Below, in pieces: positions 47,400-60,815 of a stretch of DNA of 64,000 nucleotides. Numbering within the stretch: the stretch's first letter is position 1; each line of letters begins with the position of its first letter. A program made the position numbers and the translations under genes. The notes under the pieces are model-generated. The model did not search any database and had not been told where the DNA came from. It was given only the letters and a program-made list of their open reading frames with translations. This DNA comes from Cocos nucifera (taxonomy: Eukaryota > Streptophyta > Magnoliopsida > Arecales > Arecaceae), in assembly GCA_006176705.1 (NCBI GenBank), contig QRFJ01005868.1:62001-126000 (forward strand). The letters run 5' to 3'.

Positions 47400-50308
47400 A
47401 CTTCCTGGTTTGGTGGTTAAGGTCATAGCATAGGTCCTCTCTCTTGAATTTTGGAGATTGACAGACCTTGATACAAGTAAATGGTAAACTAAACCATGTC
47501 CATGGGGAGCTTAAACCCAATGAGAGTGGTGGCACTGAGATAAAGGCTTCCCCTAGTCATCACTAAACTATTGAAGGTTCATACTAAGAGAAGACTGATA
47601 TATTTTTTATATTTTTATAACATTTGTTCTGGTATAGGATCATCACATGAGAGGAACCAATTGTTCCAGCTTAAGACCAGTCAATTGATTGCTCAACTTC
47701 TAATCTTGGATCATTCAAGCCTGCTCATCCCACTTTACAAAGTTTGATCTTGAAAAGCCATGTTGTAACTTTTTTACACATTTAATGAGAAAGAAATGGA
47801 GAAATGATAAGAGAATAGAAAGAAAACGAGAATCATGGGGAAGCTAAATATGAAAGTGAGGTTTTGGAATTTCTGTTATCTTATTGAGATATTGCATGGT
47901 ACTTATTATGCATTGATATATTTTATGTGGACCGTCATATACATGCTATTTAATGCAATTTCTGGAAGTGATATAATGTTTTAAGTTTTCCTATTTTCTG
48001 ATAGAAAGGGAGGAAGACCCACCCAACATAAATTACCCAGATGTGAACACTTGTGGATGCACTACCAGAGATTTGAACAAAAAACATCCTTGAAGGAAAG
48101 GAAGGGGTGTGTCCACAAGGGCATTGCCTGATTCACGATAAAGGTTGGACTTTTGAGCTTTCTTGTATTTGAGCATACTTGAATCTGATTGCTGCTAGTT
48201 TTATGCATTTACTCTCTGAATTTTGATGTTAAAATCATGCTTTATCGGGCATGCAACCGAATGCAAAAATTGTAGATTTATTGCTTCTTTTCAGAAGAAA
48301 AACTAAGGGACTCCAATGTGATCTATATATTTCAGCATATTCTTATCTGATCATGTTGGCTCCATGCATGTAAACTCTCTCTTCCGCTTAGCTTATGCTA
48401 TGTTTTATGATAGTTAACACAATTTCAAATTTGAGTTATGTAAGCTCTCAAAATTGATGGTGTAATCACACTTAAAATGATCAATCATGAAATTAATTCG
48501 GTCATCTCATGATCTAATCATAAGCATAATATTAAAAATATATATATGTTATTGCCATTTCTTTATTGTGTTGTCCTGAATTGATGCTAACATTTGGGTG
48601 GTATGTACAATTTGAATGAAACTACATAAACTTGCTTATGTGCATGAAAGGTTAGTTCCAGTGAATAAAAAAAATTAAATGGATCTGTAAGAGGTAATAT
48701 GAGATAACTTCTATTGTATGATAATAAAAAATGCTGCAGTTCTTTGTTTTCTTTTTTTTAATCTTTGGCCTTATATGGAAGCCCCGAGTTAATTATGGCA
48801 CAAATGGACCTTCAGGAGGCATATTTTAACATATAAAAAATTAAACAAGTTAAAGAAGGCAAATTATGGGCTTTGGCCCTCACTAGGTGACTCTTTCTGG
48901 TTCAGGATCTAAACAATCTTTGCCATATCCTATCCACAGCCAAGAAAGGTGGGTTGAATAGGTGTTTGGATATGCTTTTGGGTACTAAAAGACATGGGTT
49001 GAGCCTTTAAAGCATTGTCATCAACTTTGTTGGATGACTGGGTCCAACTGGGCCCTAGTTGAGTCACAAGATTGACCTAGCCTCTTTAGAACAATGTAGC
49101 AGTGCTATCTAGAAATTAAAAAAGCATAAAGAGAGTAAATAGATAAATATTTGATTAGATTTGCCATCATTGTTCATAATCTTGTTCCTTTGACAATGAA
49201 GAAAAGTCTGAAATTTGATCCAGGGAGTCCCTGTTGATGAAACAGGTTTCAGAAATCAGCTTTATGGATTTTGCCTTAACAATCTGCACTTTGGCTGTTA
49301 GATCTTTGCAACTTTTATAAATGCCATATTATGGAGAGCTATCTGCTTGTGCAGGATGTAAAGGATGGAACATGACTTGATTTATTTAAAAGGGGAACCA
49401 CCTGCTCTACAATTACTGAGGATCAAAGTTTTTTGGAATGCACCACCTAAGAATTGACCATTGGGGACTATATTTGATTTTTCAGTTATTAATTTATATG
49501 ATAAAAATATTTAGTTGTAGTTTTGCAATTATGGACATTTCCGACACATTGAAACATGATGGGCCCAGATGTCAATTATGTGGACTACAGCACGAAAAAG
49601 TTTTAAGGTTTTGCAACAATGATGCAACATGCTGCAGAAATGCAAAAGCTGATCTGTCTAGTTAATGCTGGGTAAAATACTCACCATGGTAGCAGTGGTA
49701 ATATAACATGCTGCTACTTTGCTAAATCATTTTTCTTTCTGAGTATTGTCATTTGTGGTTATGGAAGAAAAATAATGTATATATACTTCTGGAAGGATAC
49801 CAGTGACTCATGTAATGCCTTATAATTTTCATTTTTCTTTTTATATAGAAAAAGAATTTGTGAAATTCATGTTTATCTTGGATTGTTAAGTTGATGAAAG
49901 TTGATAATAGAATACCATGGTTCATTGCATTTTAAGTTATCCAACTAGAGCATTTTCGATTTAAATATAAAATTGTTGGAGTGGAACAGCAATTTCTAAT
50001 GCTGAGGATTAACCATTATACTCTTTGATAACTATTCTTGTTCTCTGTGAGTTGATTGGATGTCCATCAATCTAGGATATTGATATAATATGGGAGAGGC
50101 TTGGAAGACTCTAGTATGAATTTAATGTTGAAGTAATTGTTGTGGCAGCAGAGAAGGAATGCTAGACTTGACTATGACAATCATTTGTGAGGGCCACCTT
50201 GATAATTTTAAGCGGATAGACAAAAAGTGCTGAATTTTCTGCATGTAGCTTCAGTGGCTGAGTGTTTCTTTCTTTTATCATTGTTTAGTCACATACCTCA
50301 AAGTCCAA

Positions 50309-50550
50309 GAGTTCTCTTCTAAGAAGGATTATGACCATGACCCAGTTATTTTCAAACAACCAGACAATTTAAAGGTGTTGGTCCTATGTTCTCTCCAAAT
50401 AATGCCACGTGGGGCACAATCAGAAGAGAATTTGATAATGAATCTTGACAAGCAACTTATTGGTTCTCTCCAAAAGAAAAAGAAGATCGCTACTGGCATG
50501 TGGGAAGATTCCAAGGATTTTTTGGCAGTGGTGATTGCACTTGAAAAGCA
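50309..50550 (+). CDS. Putative host exon 1, copy A
   Basis: An uninterrupted frame of about 80 codons contains FSSKKDYDHDPVIFKQPDNL, then KVLVLCSLQIM, then KKKKIATGMWEDSKDF and VVIALEK. It ends at a strong donor, CA|GTAAGA. Upstream is a pyrimidine-rich stretch with several possible AG acceptors between 50301 and 50309, so the exact start is unknown. The duplicate at 57190-57369 keeps the frame for 59 codons and then meets TAA. A second frame here is also fairly open (FSPNNATWG) but is broken by TGA. I do not recognise the protein. Strand and frame are inferred from the donor and the duplicate. Confidence 0.35.
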
Positions 50551-50708
50551 GTAAGACTATTCGACAGGTCCTATTCTTGTTCAATTTGCCAACTATTTAC
50601 CTATTTTCCTCTCTATACAAATTGTTTAAGATACTTGCATTACCTTTGTTTCATACTTGGGTACTTGGTCTATAATGTTTTAGTGGATATCATTTTTTTT
50701 TAATGCAG

Positions 50709-50799
50709 CCATGTTTCTTTCAGAGTTGATGTTTTATCCTCTAACCAATGCTCGTGGAGTTGGGGCTGCCAGGGTTGTTATTAGTGCTAAAATTTGGAG
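50709..50799 (+). CDS. Putative host exon 2, copy A (91 bp)
   Basis: Bounded by TTTAATGCAG and a GAG|GTGAAA donor. One frame reads MFLSELMFYPLTNARGVGAA, then RVVISAKIW. The duplicate at 57697-57787 has the same length, the same AG and GT borders and a similar frame (KFLSELMLHPQTSAF), which is the main evidence that it is an exon. The reading phase does not join cleanly with the 50309-50550 frame, so a small intermediate exon or a different frame is possible. Function unknown. Confidence 0.35.
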
Positions 50800-51650
50800 G
50801 TGAAAACCGACCTGATATGTGTAGAAAGCTATATTGAATGTAAGCCAAAAACTATTAAGAAATTGATCACATAACATAGAAGTAAAGAGACAAAGCTAAG
50901 TCGGTGTAATACTCAAGTGTAATTTTGGTGATGGTATAGCAATATTTTTTATTTTTCTTTCTAAAAGATTACCATTTGTTACAATGGATGAATGGACTGC
51001 TGTTGTTACTAGTCTCATTGTCCTAATGATATGTCCCTTTCCATGGTTAACTCTGTATCCCTCCTTCTAGTGATCTCTTTTGTTTGATAAGTTAATATTC
51101 TGGAAAGGAGAGCATGTATAGTTTTTAGTATAAAGCAATGAAAAAGACATGGCCTTCATGTGTAGTGATAGTACTCAACTAGTGTGTTATTAGTTATTAC
51201 CAGCTAGTGTCAGGCATATGTAATGCATATGAGTGGGATGCATAGGTGATGACTGGCTTCTCCAACTGGTTAAAGATCTTTTGACTTGATACATGTATTT
51301 ATGCTTTTGGATGGTGTATTTCTTTTGTTGCTCTTTCTTAGACTAAGAACTGAACTTAGTAGAGAGTGTATTGTTAAAAAAAGAGTTCTTATAGATGCAT
51401 GAAGAATGGAGGCATCCGGTTGATGGCATTTGTAGCCTCTCTTGGCAGAAGACAAGTGAAGCTTTGCTGTTATAATTTTAGATATTATGCATATTTATTA
51501 CATAATGCCTGCACATTTGTCATCACACTTTCCCCACCCGTTTATTACCACCCAAAAGAAAAATAAAATGAACAAGACCTCTTTATTGAGCACTGAGCGA
51601 AGGCAAGATGTTCTTAACAGGATACCATGCAAGATGGGTTGACAGGATAT

Positions 51651-53754
51651 CATGATTCTAATAGCGCTTTATACTGGGAAAACTGCTAGGTCTACAAAGG
51701 TGAAGTGCACTTGCATGAGCTACTCTTTGTATGCATCCTGGATTCTTGAAGGTGGTGCCCATATAACACAAGGTAATAATGAGTCAAGTATGACTGAGTA
51801 ACATCTGGAGAACAAGTCAAGTGAAGAAAGTCTCAAGATAATAAAGGACCATGCACATGAACACATAAACGAGTCAAGAATGACTCAAGATAAGGAGCCA
51901 AGTATGACTCAGATAACAACCATGAACAAATCAAGTGAAGAAAGACTCAAGATATTAAATGGGTGATATAAAGAAAAATTGGCCTGAACAGGGATTTGAA
52001 TCCATTATATTTGGCTATAATACCATGTTAACCTACCACCAGACTCCAAAGCTTAAGCTGTTGTGGAATGGGTCAACAATATATATCATGCTCTAACAAT
52101 AGTTATAACATGCCCGGGTCTAGGCTACTATCAAGTTTGCCACGTAATATATAGTGCCATAATAGTCCAAAATTATTTGATCTGGTGAACTAATGAATTT
52201 CGGTGAGAGGCATCAACAACCTTATCTTGTATTCTTATGATAATCTTCACTTGTTCAGCCAGGTGATCCCTTCAGATATATGTTCTTTTTAACATTGTGC
52301 TAAGCATATGCTGTGTATCTGTTATCAATGCAAGCTGTGGTGTTATAACTGAAATGGTTGTTAATGCTGAGAGATTTCACAGCATTCAGTATTTCTTACT
52401 ATACCTTTCGTGCTTAATTTTTGGATACATGTAATAAATCTTGTTTATCTTATTAAAGCCTTATTTAACATAGTTCTTTAAATATATAATTAATTATGTT
52501 GGCTACAATAATTTTGGTTCAGATAAATGTTGAATGCGGAAGAATGCATTTTTTCTTGTTTCTAGTTCAGAAGGCAACTTTTTATTATTTGGTGCTATTA
52601 CTTGTTTAACCTTTGGGTAATTATCTGTCATTTGAGCTGTTTATTAATTGCAATATATACCCACTTAAACCGGCACTAGCTTTAAATTTTCGTTGTGAAC
52701 TCTAATTTGCTGTGGATTGGGCCATTGCAGGTTGATAGGTTAGATTTCAGCGGTCATCGTCTAAATTCAAGCTAACGTGAGTATCTTCCCCATTTATTTT
52801 GGCCTTTTCTTTTCCCATGCAACGTCATTTCTTTGCTTATAAGGAAACACCAACCCCCCCCCCCCCTCCCCTTGTGGAGTGGCTTATAAAGAAATTTGAT
52901 CTTATAATATTATCTTTCATTACTTTATTGCAATCTATGCATATCTGTGCAACACTGGACCTATGGTGTACTTTTGATTCACAGCAGTGCCATTAAAAGC
53001 AAATTGTAATAACATAGTGATTAAATAGTAGGTAAAAACTTGTGTAGGCATCGAAGGAAACATTATCTTCTTTTGTCTTGTATTTATTTGTTTCGATTTC
53101 ATGTTAAATTTCAATTCTTTTGGGTAATGTACTAATATGCTATACATGTTATTAAGAGACGTGCATGGTACCAATTAAAGCAAACCAATGATTACAAATT
53201 GTAAGAGATCAATGGATAATCAGAACCTTATGTAAACCTCAAGGACAAGAAGGATATACATGATGATTCAAATAAAATATTTGGGGTTTTTAGCATATAA
53301 CACGATCCTTTTAAAATTAATTTGATGTAAAGATCCCTTTTTTATTTGCTAATTAATATTTTCTCTGAGAAAATCCGAAATAGATCATTGTACCCCTGGT
53401 GAAGATCCATGTCTAACCCATCTTTGACTCCTAGGCATTTTAGATTTAGTGGCTAGGGTCATAACATTTGGTATCATAGCTGGCTACATGTGGCTCTATT
53501 TGTAGAAAAATAAAAAATGATAAGAGCGAGAGCTGCCTGTGGACAGGGCTACCTAGTGACCAAAGTGCAGCTGCCACATATAAAGGCTACTTGATTGTCC
53601 TAGAGTGAAAGTAGTCGCATGAGAAGGGCTACCTAGATCAAAGTGAGAACTGGTACAAGAATGGGAGGTTGAGGACACTGGCCATGGAGCATGTTGGTCT
53701 ATTATGTCTGTGGTTAAAATCCAGGCGTAGTGTATGTCTAACACTTGATTACTT
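51651..53754. other. Sequence between the duplication copies, no gene assigned
   Basis: AT-rich. Bases 51785-51960 repeat GAGTCAAG(T/A)ATGACT and AAGTGAAGAAAG words. A C homopolymer run lies at about 52853-52866. Near 53481, TTTGGTATCATAGC resembles a decayed primer-binding site but has no supporting LTR pair. Confidence 0.45.
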
Positions 53755-53967
53755 TTGGTTAGTGGTTAAGGTCATAGCATAGGTCCTCTCCCTCGAGTTT
53801 TGGAGAATGGCCTTGATACAAGGTAATGGGAGAACTAAACTCATCTAGATGAGATTGACATGAAGAGCTTGACCTCAATGACTATGCCCTCAAGGCGCTC
53901 AAACCCAATGAGAGTGGTGGCAATGAGCTAAAGGCTTCCCTTAGTCTTCACATACCAGAAGTAGCCC

Positions 53968-54322
53968 TGATTGATATATATATATATATATAGCCAGGCT
54001 AGAATCAAGTCGACCGAATTTGGACTTAAATCCGGTCAGGTCAAAACTCGATAATAGGGATCCTATATCAATGATCCAAGTCGTTGAATGTGATCTACTA
54101 TCTTAATTGCTTGTACACAAAAAATCATATGGTTTGGAGACCCTTAGCCTATGCATCAAGTAGTCAAAAATTAGACAACCTAAATAAAATTGAATTATAT
54201 ATATTTTTTTGATTACTTGATGTATAGGCTAGGGATCTTCAAACCATATGATTTTGGTGTACAAGTAATTTTGAGATAGTAGATCATATCCAATAGTCTG
54301 GATCATCGATGTAAGATCCCTC

Positions 54323-54390
<68 letters not shown>
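53968..54390. mobile_element. Foldback (inverted-repeat) MITE in a TA tract
   Basis: Arms of about 115 bp at 54055-54170 and 54205-54323 are reverse complements with scattered mismatches (shared ATCATATGGTTTG and TGATCTACTATCT in the left arm, mirrored in the right). A short loop separates them. TA runs flank both sides. The element is absent from the duplicated copy A near 47620, so it is a later insertion. It encodes no protein. Confidence 0.75.
54325..54388. repeat. (TA)n microsatellite
   Basis: About 32 uninterrupted TA units next to the foldback element; a shorter TA run is on its left at 53968-53991. Confidence 0.95.
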
Positions 54391-54393
<3 letters not shown>

Positions 54394-57189
54394 AAATATG
54401 TTTTGGTATAGGATCATCCAATGAGAGGAACCAATTATTCCAGCCTAAGATCAATCAATTAATTGTTCAACTTCTACTCTTGGATCATTCAGGCCTGTTT
54501 ATCCCATTTTTACAAAGTTTGGTCTTGAAAGGCCATTACATGACATTTTTACATATTTTGTGAGAAAGATATAGAGAAATGTTAAGAGAACAGAAAGAAA
54601 ACAAGAATTACATGGAAGTTAGATATGCAAGTGAGAGATATTAGAATTTCTGTTATATATATTATTGATGTATTGTATAGTACATTTTAAATTATACATT
54701 CATATATTTTATGTAGGCTTTCATATATATGCTATTTAATGCAATTTCGGAAAGTGATCTAATGTTTTAAGTTTTCCTGTTTTCTAAGAGAAAGGGAAGG
54801 AAGACCCATCCAACAGAAATTACCCAGCTGTGAACAGTTGTGGGTGCACCACCTGAGATTTGAACCCAAAACCTCCTTGGAGGTAAGGAGGGGTATAACC
54901 ACTGGGGCATTGCCTGATTCACAATGAATGTTTGAGTTTTTACATCTTTGAGCGTACTTGCATCTGATTGCTGCTAGTTTTATGTATTTGTTCTTGAATT
55001 TTGATGTGAAAACCATTCTTTATTGGATATGCAACAGAATGCAAAAATTGTAGATTTATTGCTTCTTTTAAGAAGAAAGACTATAGGGACTAGAATGTGA
55101 TTCATATATTTCAGCATACACTTATCTGATCCTGTTGGCTCCATGCATGTAAACTATTGCTTCTGCTTAGTTTATACTATGTTTTATGATAGTTAACGCA
55201 ATTCCAAATTTGAGTTATGTGAATTGTGTAATCACACCTAAAATGATCAATCATGAAATTAAATTGGTCATTGCATAATATAATAAGAAAACACAATATT
55301 AAAAATATATATTATTTCCTTCAGTTTATTGTGGTGTTGATGCTAAACTTTGTGTGGTTTGTGCAATTCAAATGAAACTACATATATTTATGCACATGAA
55401 AGGTACTTCCAATGAAAAGAAAATTATTAAATGGATCAGTAAGGGGTAATATGAGACAAATTCTATTTTATGATAATAAAAAAAAAACACTCTGATTCTT
55501 TATTTCTTTTTTAAATCTTTGGCTTTAAAAAAGTACACCTTCATGGATTAAGAAAAAACAACCCGAAACTTTTTTAAATTTTATGGACCATGTAACTTAA
55601 TTGTGGCAAAAGTACACCTTCATGGGGCATGCGCTAACATGATAAAATTAAGCAAGTTAAAAATTGGTCTTTGGCCTGCAATCTTTGCCAAAAGGTGGGT
55701 TGAATAGGTCTTTGGATAATCTTTTGGGCACTAAATGACATGGGTTGAGCCTTTAAAACATTGTCATCTGTTTGGTTGCATGACTGTATCAAGCTGGCCC
55801 CTGGTTGGGTCACGTGCTTGGCCTAGCCTACTAGAATAATGTAGCAGTGCTATCTGGGAAATTTAAAAGCATAAAGAGAGTAAATAAATAAATATTTGAT
55901 TAGGTTTTCCACCATTGCTCATGATCTTGTTCTTTTGACAATGAAAAGAAAGGTCTGAAATTTGATCCCGTGTCTCTGTTTGTAGATGAAACAGGTTTCA
56001 GAAGTTAGCCTTTTGGATTTTGCCTTGACAAGTTGCACTTCGGCAATCAGATTTTTGCAGTGTTGATAAATGCCATATTGTGGAGAGCTATCTGCTTGTG
56101 CAGGATGTAAAGGATAGGAACATGAAACAGATCTTCACTTTTTTGTTTCAAGGGAGAGAATGGGAGAGAACCACCTGCACTACAATTACTGAGGTCCAAA
56201 GTTTTTTGGGATTCACCACCAAAGAATTGAACTAAGAACCTCTGGCTGCTAAGCAGAGGGGTGTGCCCACTAAGGAATATATCTTGTTTTTTCAGTTATC
56301 TGAGCTTACATTATAAAATCATTTAGTTTAAGACTTTAAAGTTCTGTAACAATGGACATTTCTCACGCATTAAAGCTTGATGGGCCCAGATCTCAATTAC
56401 ATGGACTAAGACACTAAAAAGTTTTAAGGTTTTGCAACGATGACACGATGTACTCCAGAAATGCAAAAACTGATACATCTGGTTAATGCTGGGAAAGATA
56501 CTTAGCGTAGCAGCAGTGGTAATATATCATGCCGTTACTTCACTAAATCATTTTTCTACCTGAATATTGTCATCTGTGGTTATGGAAGAAAAATGATCTA
56601 CGTATACTTCTAGAAGGATACAAATGACTCATCTAATTCATTATATATTTATTTCTCTTTCTTGTTATTATGGAAAAGAAGTTTGTGAAAGTCATGCTTA
56701 TCTTGGATTTGTCAAGTCAACGAAATTCTATAATACCACGGTTCATTGTATTTTAGATAGCCACTTAGACCATATTCAATTCAAATATAAAATTGGAGTG
56801 GAACATCAATTTCTAATGCTGAAGAACTATTATATTGTTCTTGTTCATACACGCTTAGGTAGCACTGAAATGTCATTTTTCTAGATTCTACTTTTGATAA
56901 CTATTCTGGTCCTCTGTGATTTGATTGGATGTCCATTAATCGAGGATATTGATGAGGAAGAGGCTTGGGAAACTCAAGTACGAATTAATGTCAAGTAATT
57001 GTTATGGGGACAGAAAATGTATGCTAAACTTGATTAAAGTTTTCATTTGACAATCATTCATACTTCATAGGAGCCTCTTGATATTTTTAAGCAGATAGAC
57101 AAGCAATGCTGAATTTTCTGCATTTAGTTTGAGTGGCCGAGAGTTTCTTTCTGTTCTTATTGTCTAGTCGCATCCTCCTCTCACAACCC

Positions 57190-57369
57190 GAGTTTTCTTC
57201 TAGGCAGGATTATGATTGTCACCCAGTTATTCTCAGACAGCAGGACAATTTAAAGGTTTTGGTCCTATGTTCTTCTCTCAAAATCATGCTGCTCAGGGCA
57301 CGGTCAAAAGAGAATTTCAGAATGAATCCTTACAAGCAACTTATTGGTTCTCTCCAAGGAAAAAATTAA
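57190..57369 (+). pseudogene. Putative host exon 1, copy B, with premature stop
   Basis: Duplicate of 50309-50550. The frame reads FSSRQDYDCHPVILRQQDNL, then KVLVLCSSLKIM, and ends in TAA at 57367-57369 after LIGSLQGKN. The downstream part has diverged and a T-rich run follows. If copy A is a real exon, this is its broken duplicate. Confidence 0.4.
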
Positions 57370-57696
57370 GATCCTTGCTACAAGATGTGGAAAGCAGGCT
57401 TGACTGTGACAGATTTTTTTTTTGCATTGATTAGAGCCTGGTTGAGCTCAAACAATTATTGGCATGGGGGAACATTCTGAAGGATTTTTTTGGCTTTGAT
57501 GATTGCACTTGAGAGGCAGTGAGACTATTTGACCTGTCATATTCTTGTTCAATTTGTCAGCTATTTTTACCTTTTTTCTCTCTATGCAAGTTGTTTAAAA
57601 TACTTGCACTACCTTTCTTTGGTACTTGTGTACTTGGTCTACAATGTTTTAATGGATCTTTTTTTTTTCTTCTTTCTTTTATTTATTTAAATGCAG

Positions 57697-57787
57697 GCAA
57701 GTTTCTTTCAGAGTTGATGTTGCATCCCCAAACTAGTGCTTTCAGAGTTGGGGCTGCCAGGGTTGTAACTAGTGCTAAAATTTGAAG
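57697..57787 (+). pseudogene. Putative host exon 2, copy B (91 bp)
   Basis: Bounded by AAATGCAG and a GAAG|GTGAC donor. The frame reads KFLSELMLHPQTSAFRVGAA, then RVVTSAKI, followed by TGA where copy A has TGG. Confidence 0.4.
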
Positions 57788-58767
57788 GTGACAACTGACT
57801 GGATATGAATTGAATGTTATAGAGAATGTAAGCCAAAAATTTAATAAGAAATTATGACCACATAATATAAAAGTTAAGGGACAAAGCTAAGTCCATGTAA
57901 TGCTCAAATGTAATTTTGATTATAATATAGCAATATTTCTAGTTTTCTTACTAAAAGATTACCACTTTTAAAATGAAGTGAATGGACTACTATTATCACT
58001 GGTTTCATTGTCCTCATTGTTGTTTCCTTTCCATCATCAACTGTGTCTCCCTCACCCCACACCCCCCCACCCACACAACCAAGTGAGCCTTTTTTGTTGA
58101 TGGTACTTTGTAAAGGAGGACATATAGAGGTTTTATGATAGAGCCATGCCAAAAACATTTTCTTCATGTATGGTGATAATACTCAAATGTGTTGCATTAT
58201 TACAAGCTAGTGGCAGCCATTTGTGATGCATAAGTATGAATGCATAAGTGATGACGGCGATTGCCCAACTGGTGAAAGATCTTTTCTGTTACTTGATACA
58301 TGTATTTACGCTATTGGATGGTTTATTACTGTTGTTTCTCCTTAGAGTAAGAACGGAACTTAGTAGAGTGTGCATTTCTTAAAAATTAAGAGTTTTATGG
58401 ATGCATGAGAGTAGAGGCATCCAGTAGATGACATTTGTAGCTTCCTTTTGCAATTGACGTGTGAAGCCTTCCTGTTATAGTTTTGGAGATTTATATGCAT
58501 ATTTATTGCATAATGCATGCAAATTTGTCAGCACACTTCCCCGCATTGAATAATGCCTGTTTATTGCCCCCAAAAAGAAAAATAAAATGAACGATGCCTC
58601 TTTATTTGCTACCGAGGCAAGATGATGTTGATGGGTAGAGGTGGCAAAATATGTTCCAACTTGTCAATCCAATTTGCATTCGATTCACCATAAACATGTT
58701 TGGATTTGGAGTAAATAGATTTGGATCGTACACATGTCGATCCATTTAACCTATTTTTTATTTGGAT

Positions 58768-59790
58768 CGGATTTAGATTTTAGATATCTAACCTACTTAA
58801 CCCACTTAATCCATATAATTTTAAATTAAAGTTGTATATTATTAACTACATCATTTAGATAGCTTGAGTAATGGGCTAATTAAGCTCCTCTCTGTGTTGC
58901 ATGAGATGCAATGGAACCACGTCAAATCCTATGGCGGATGGCATGCCATGCTACCTCTTGTACTTCACCAATTCTCGATTACGCGATGCTACCCCTTGAA
59001 TCCCGCCAATACCCCAGGCCCAAGTCCCATTGTAGCTAGGATTTTCTGTTTCTCTCTCCCTCCCTTTTTTTCTTCTCTGCACCGTCATTGTTCCGAAGAC
59101 AGTGTCGAGGCCGAGTTCAACCACAGGGGCTTGCCGCTTGCTAGAGGCGAAAGAATCAGAGTCGAAGGAGGCGATGGGGTGATGACTGAAGGTGCTCCCC
59201 AACACCACCACCTACGTCGCTATCAAGTCCACTTCCAGGTTTGCTCCCTTCGCTTCCTTCTCGGCAACAACAGCCTTCCCTTCTCCATCCACTCCGTCGT
59301 CATGCACGTTGTCCGCTTCTCTTGCTTCTGCTCTAATGGCACCAACGTATCCATCCACAACCACCCCATCTATAAGGTCAAGGCCAGCGATGGCCTCAGC
59401 ACCAGCAGAAGCTGTGGATCCTACTATCGTGTAGTTGTGATCCGATGGACAGCACCATCGTGGTCCACTATGCCATGTAGTGGCGGCTAGGAGCTCAATG
59501 GAGGGGATTGCGGTGGAGTTTAAGATGGATGAGAACAAGGGTGGTCAAAGGTAGAGCGTTGGAGTCGCAGGCATCCAAGAGCTCCTATTGGGCGAAATCG
59601 AAGGCGGTGAGAGTGCAGCGAAGGCGGAAAGGTGGTCGGACGGAGATGTGGTCGGGCAGAGGGCTAGAGGCCATGGAGTAGGTTTTTATTTTATTTTTTA
59701 TTTTTCTAAATAGGTTAGATTCTATTATTTTTTTAACTGGATTATAAACGGATCATAAATAGGTTAGGTCGGATAACCTATTTATTAAAT
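58768..59790 (+). repeat. Internal tandem unit 1 of the hAT-like element, with a 208-codon ORF
   Basis: The unit carries an open frame at 58864-59490 (MSNGLIKLLSVLHEMQWNHV). The 59200-59430 part is GC-rich and unlike the AT-rich ends, as if captured from elsewhere. I see no transposase motif and do not recognise the protein; an overlapping frame (TTTYVAIKSTSRF) is equally open, so the coding frame is uncertain. Confidence 0.6.
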
Positions 59791-60815
59791 AGATCGGATT
59801 TAGATTTTAGATATCTAACCTGCTTAACCTACTTAATCCATATAATTTTAAATTAAAGTTATATATTATTAACTACATCGTTTAGATAGCTTGAGTAATG
59901 GGCTAATTAAGCTCCTCTTTGTGTTGCATGAGATGCAATGGAACCACGTCAAATCCTATGGCGGATGGCATGCCATGCTACCCCTTGTACTTCACCAATT
60001 CTCGATTACGCGATGCTACCCCTTGAATCCCGCCAATACCCCAGGCCTAAGTTCCATTGTAGCTAGGGTTTTCTGTTTCTCTCTCCCTCCCTTTTTTTCT
60101 TCTCTGCACCGTCATTGTTCCGAAGACAGTGTCGAGGCCGAGTTCAACCATAGGGGCTTGCCGCTTGCTAGAGGCGAAAGAATCAGAGTCGAAGGAGGTG
60201 ATGGGGTGATGACTGAAGGTGCTCCCCAACACCACCACCTACGTCGTTGTCAAGTCCACTTCCAGGTTTGCTCCCTCCGCTCCCTTCTCGGCAACAATAG
60301 CCTTCCCTTCTCCATCCACTCTATCGTCATGCACGTTGTCCGCTTCTCTCGCTTCTGCTCTAATGGCACCAACGTATCCATCCATAACCACCCCATCTAT
60401 AAGGTCAAGGTCAGCGATGGCCTCAGCACCAGCAGAAGCTATGGATCCTACTATCGTATAGTTGTGATCCGATGGACAGCACCATCGTGGTCCACTATGC
60501 CATGTAGTGGCAGCTAGGAGCTCAATGGAGGGGATCGTGGTGGAGTTTAAGATGGATGAGAACAAGGGTGGTCAAAGGTAGAGCGTTGGAGTCGCAGGCA
60601 TCCAAGAGCTCCTATTGGGCGAAATCGAAGGCGGTGAGAGTGCAGTGAAGGCGGAAAGGTGGTCGGACGGAGATGTGGTCGGGCAAAGGGCTAGAGGCCA
60701 TGGAGTAGGTTTTTATTTTATTTTTTATTTTTCTAAATAGGTTGGATTCTATTATTTTTTTAACTGGATTATAAACGGATCATAAATAGGTTAGGTCGGA
60801 TAACCTATTTATTAA
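59791..60815 (+). repeat. Internal tandem unit 2 of the hAT-like element
   Basis: Near-identical to the preceding unit, with the same 208-codon frame at 59891-60517. By eye only a few percent of bases differ, so the duplication is young relative to the element's ends. Confidence 0.75.

Larger units (their letters stand above)
47400..51650. repeat. Segmental duplication, copy A
   Basis: It aligns with 53755-58627 in the same orientation over about 4.2 kb. The start contains GGTTAAGGTCATAGCATAGG, and the end contains AAAATAAAATGAAC then GGCAAGATG. Substitutions and small indels are scattered. Copy A lacks the foldback MITE, TA tract and hAT-like element present in copy B, so it shows the unoccupied sites. 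Confidence 0.85.
53755..58627. repeat. Segmental duplication, copy B
   Basis: Collinear with 47400-51650, with added material at 53968-54390. The duplication resumes after the hAT-like element (about 60945-61000: GATAGGATATTG...GCATATCATG), matching the end of copy A. Both exon-like segments here carry stops. Confidence 0.85.

Noticed and set aside
48040..48125. Possible tRNA-like SINE (GAGATTTGAAC near the position of a B box, also at 54845 and 56220)
   Set aside because: No credible A box at the right spacing and no cloverleaf; the first two occurrences are simply the duplicated copies.
53478..53495. TTTGGTATCATAGC as a primer-binding site
   Set aside because: No LTR ends or polypurine tract nearby; a chance or very ancient remnant.
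54229..54417. 62-codon frame with Tyr-Ile repeats
   Set aside because: Translation of the (TA)n microsatellite.
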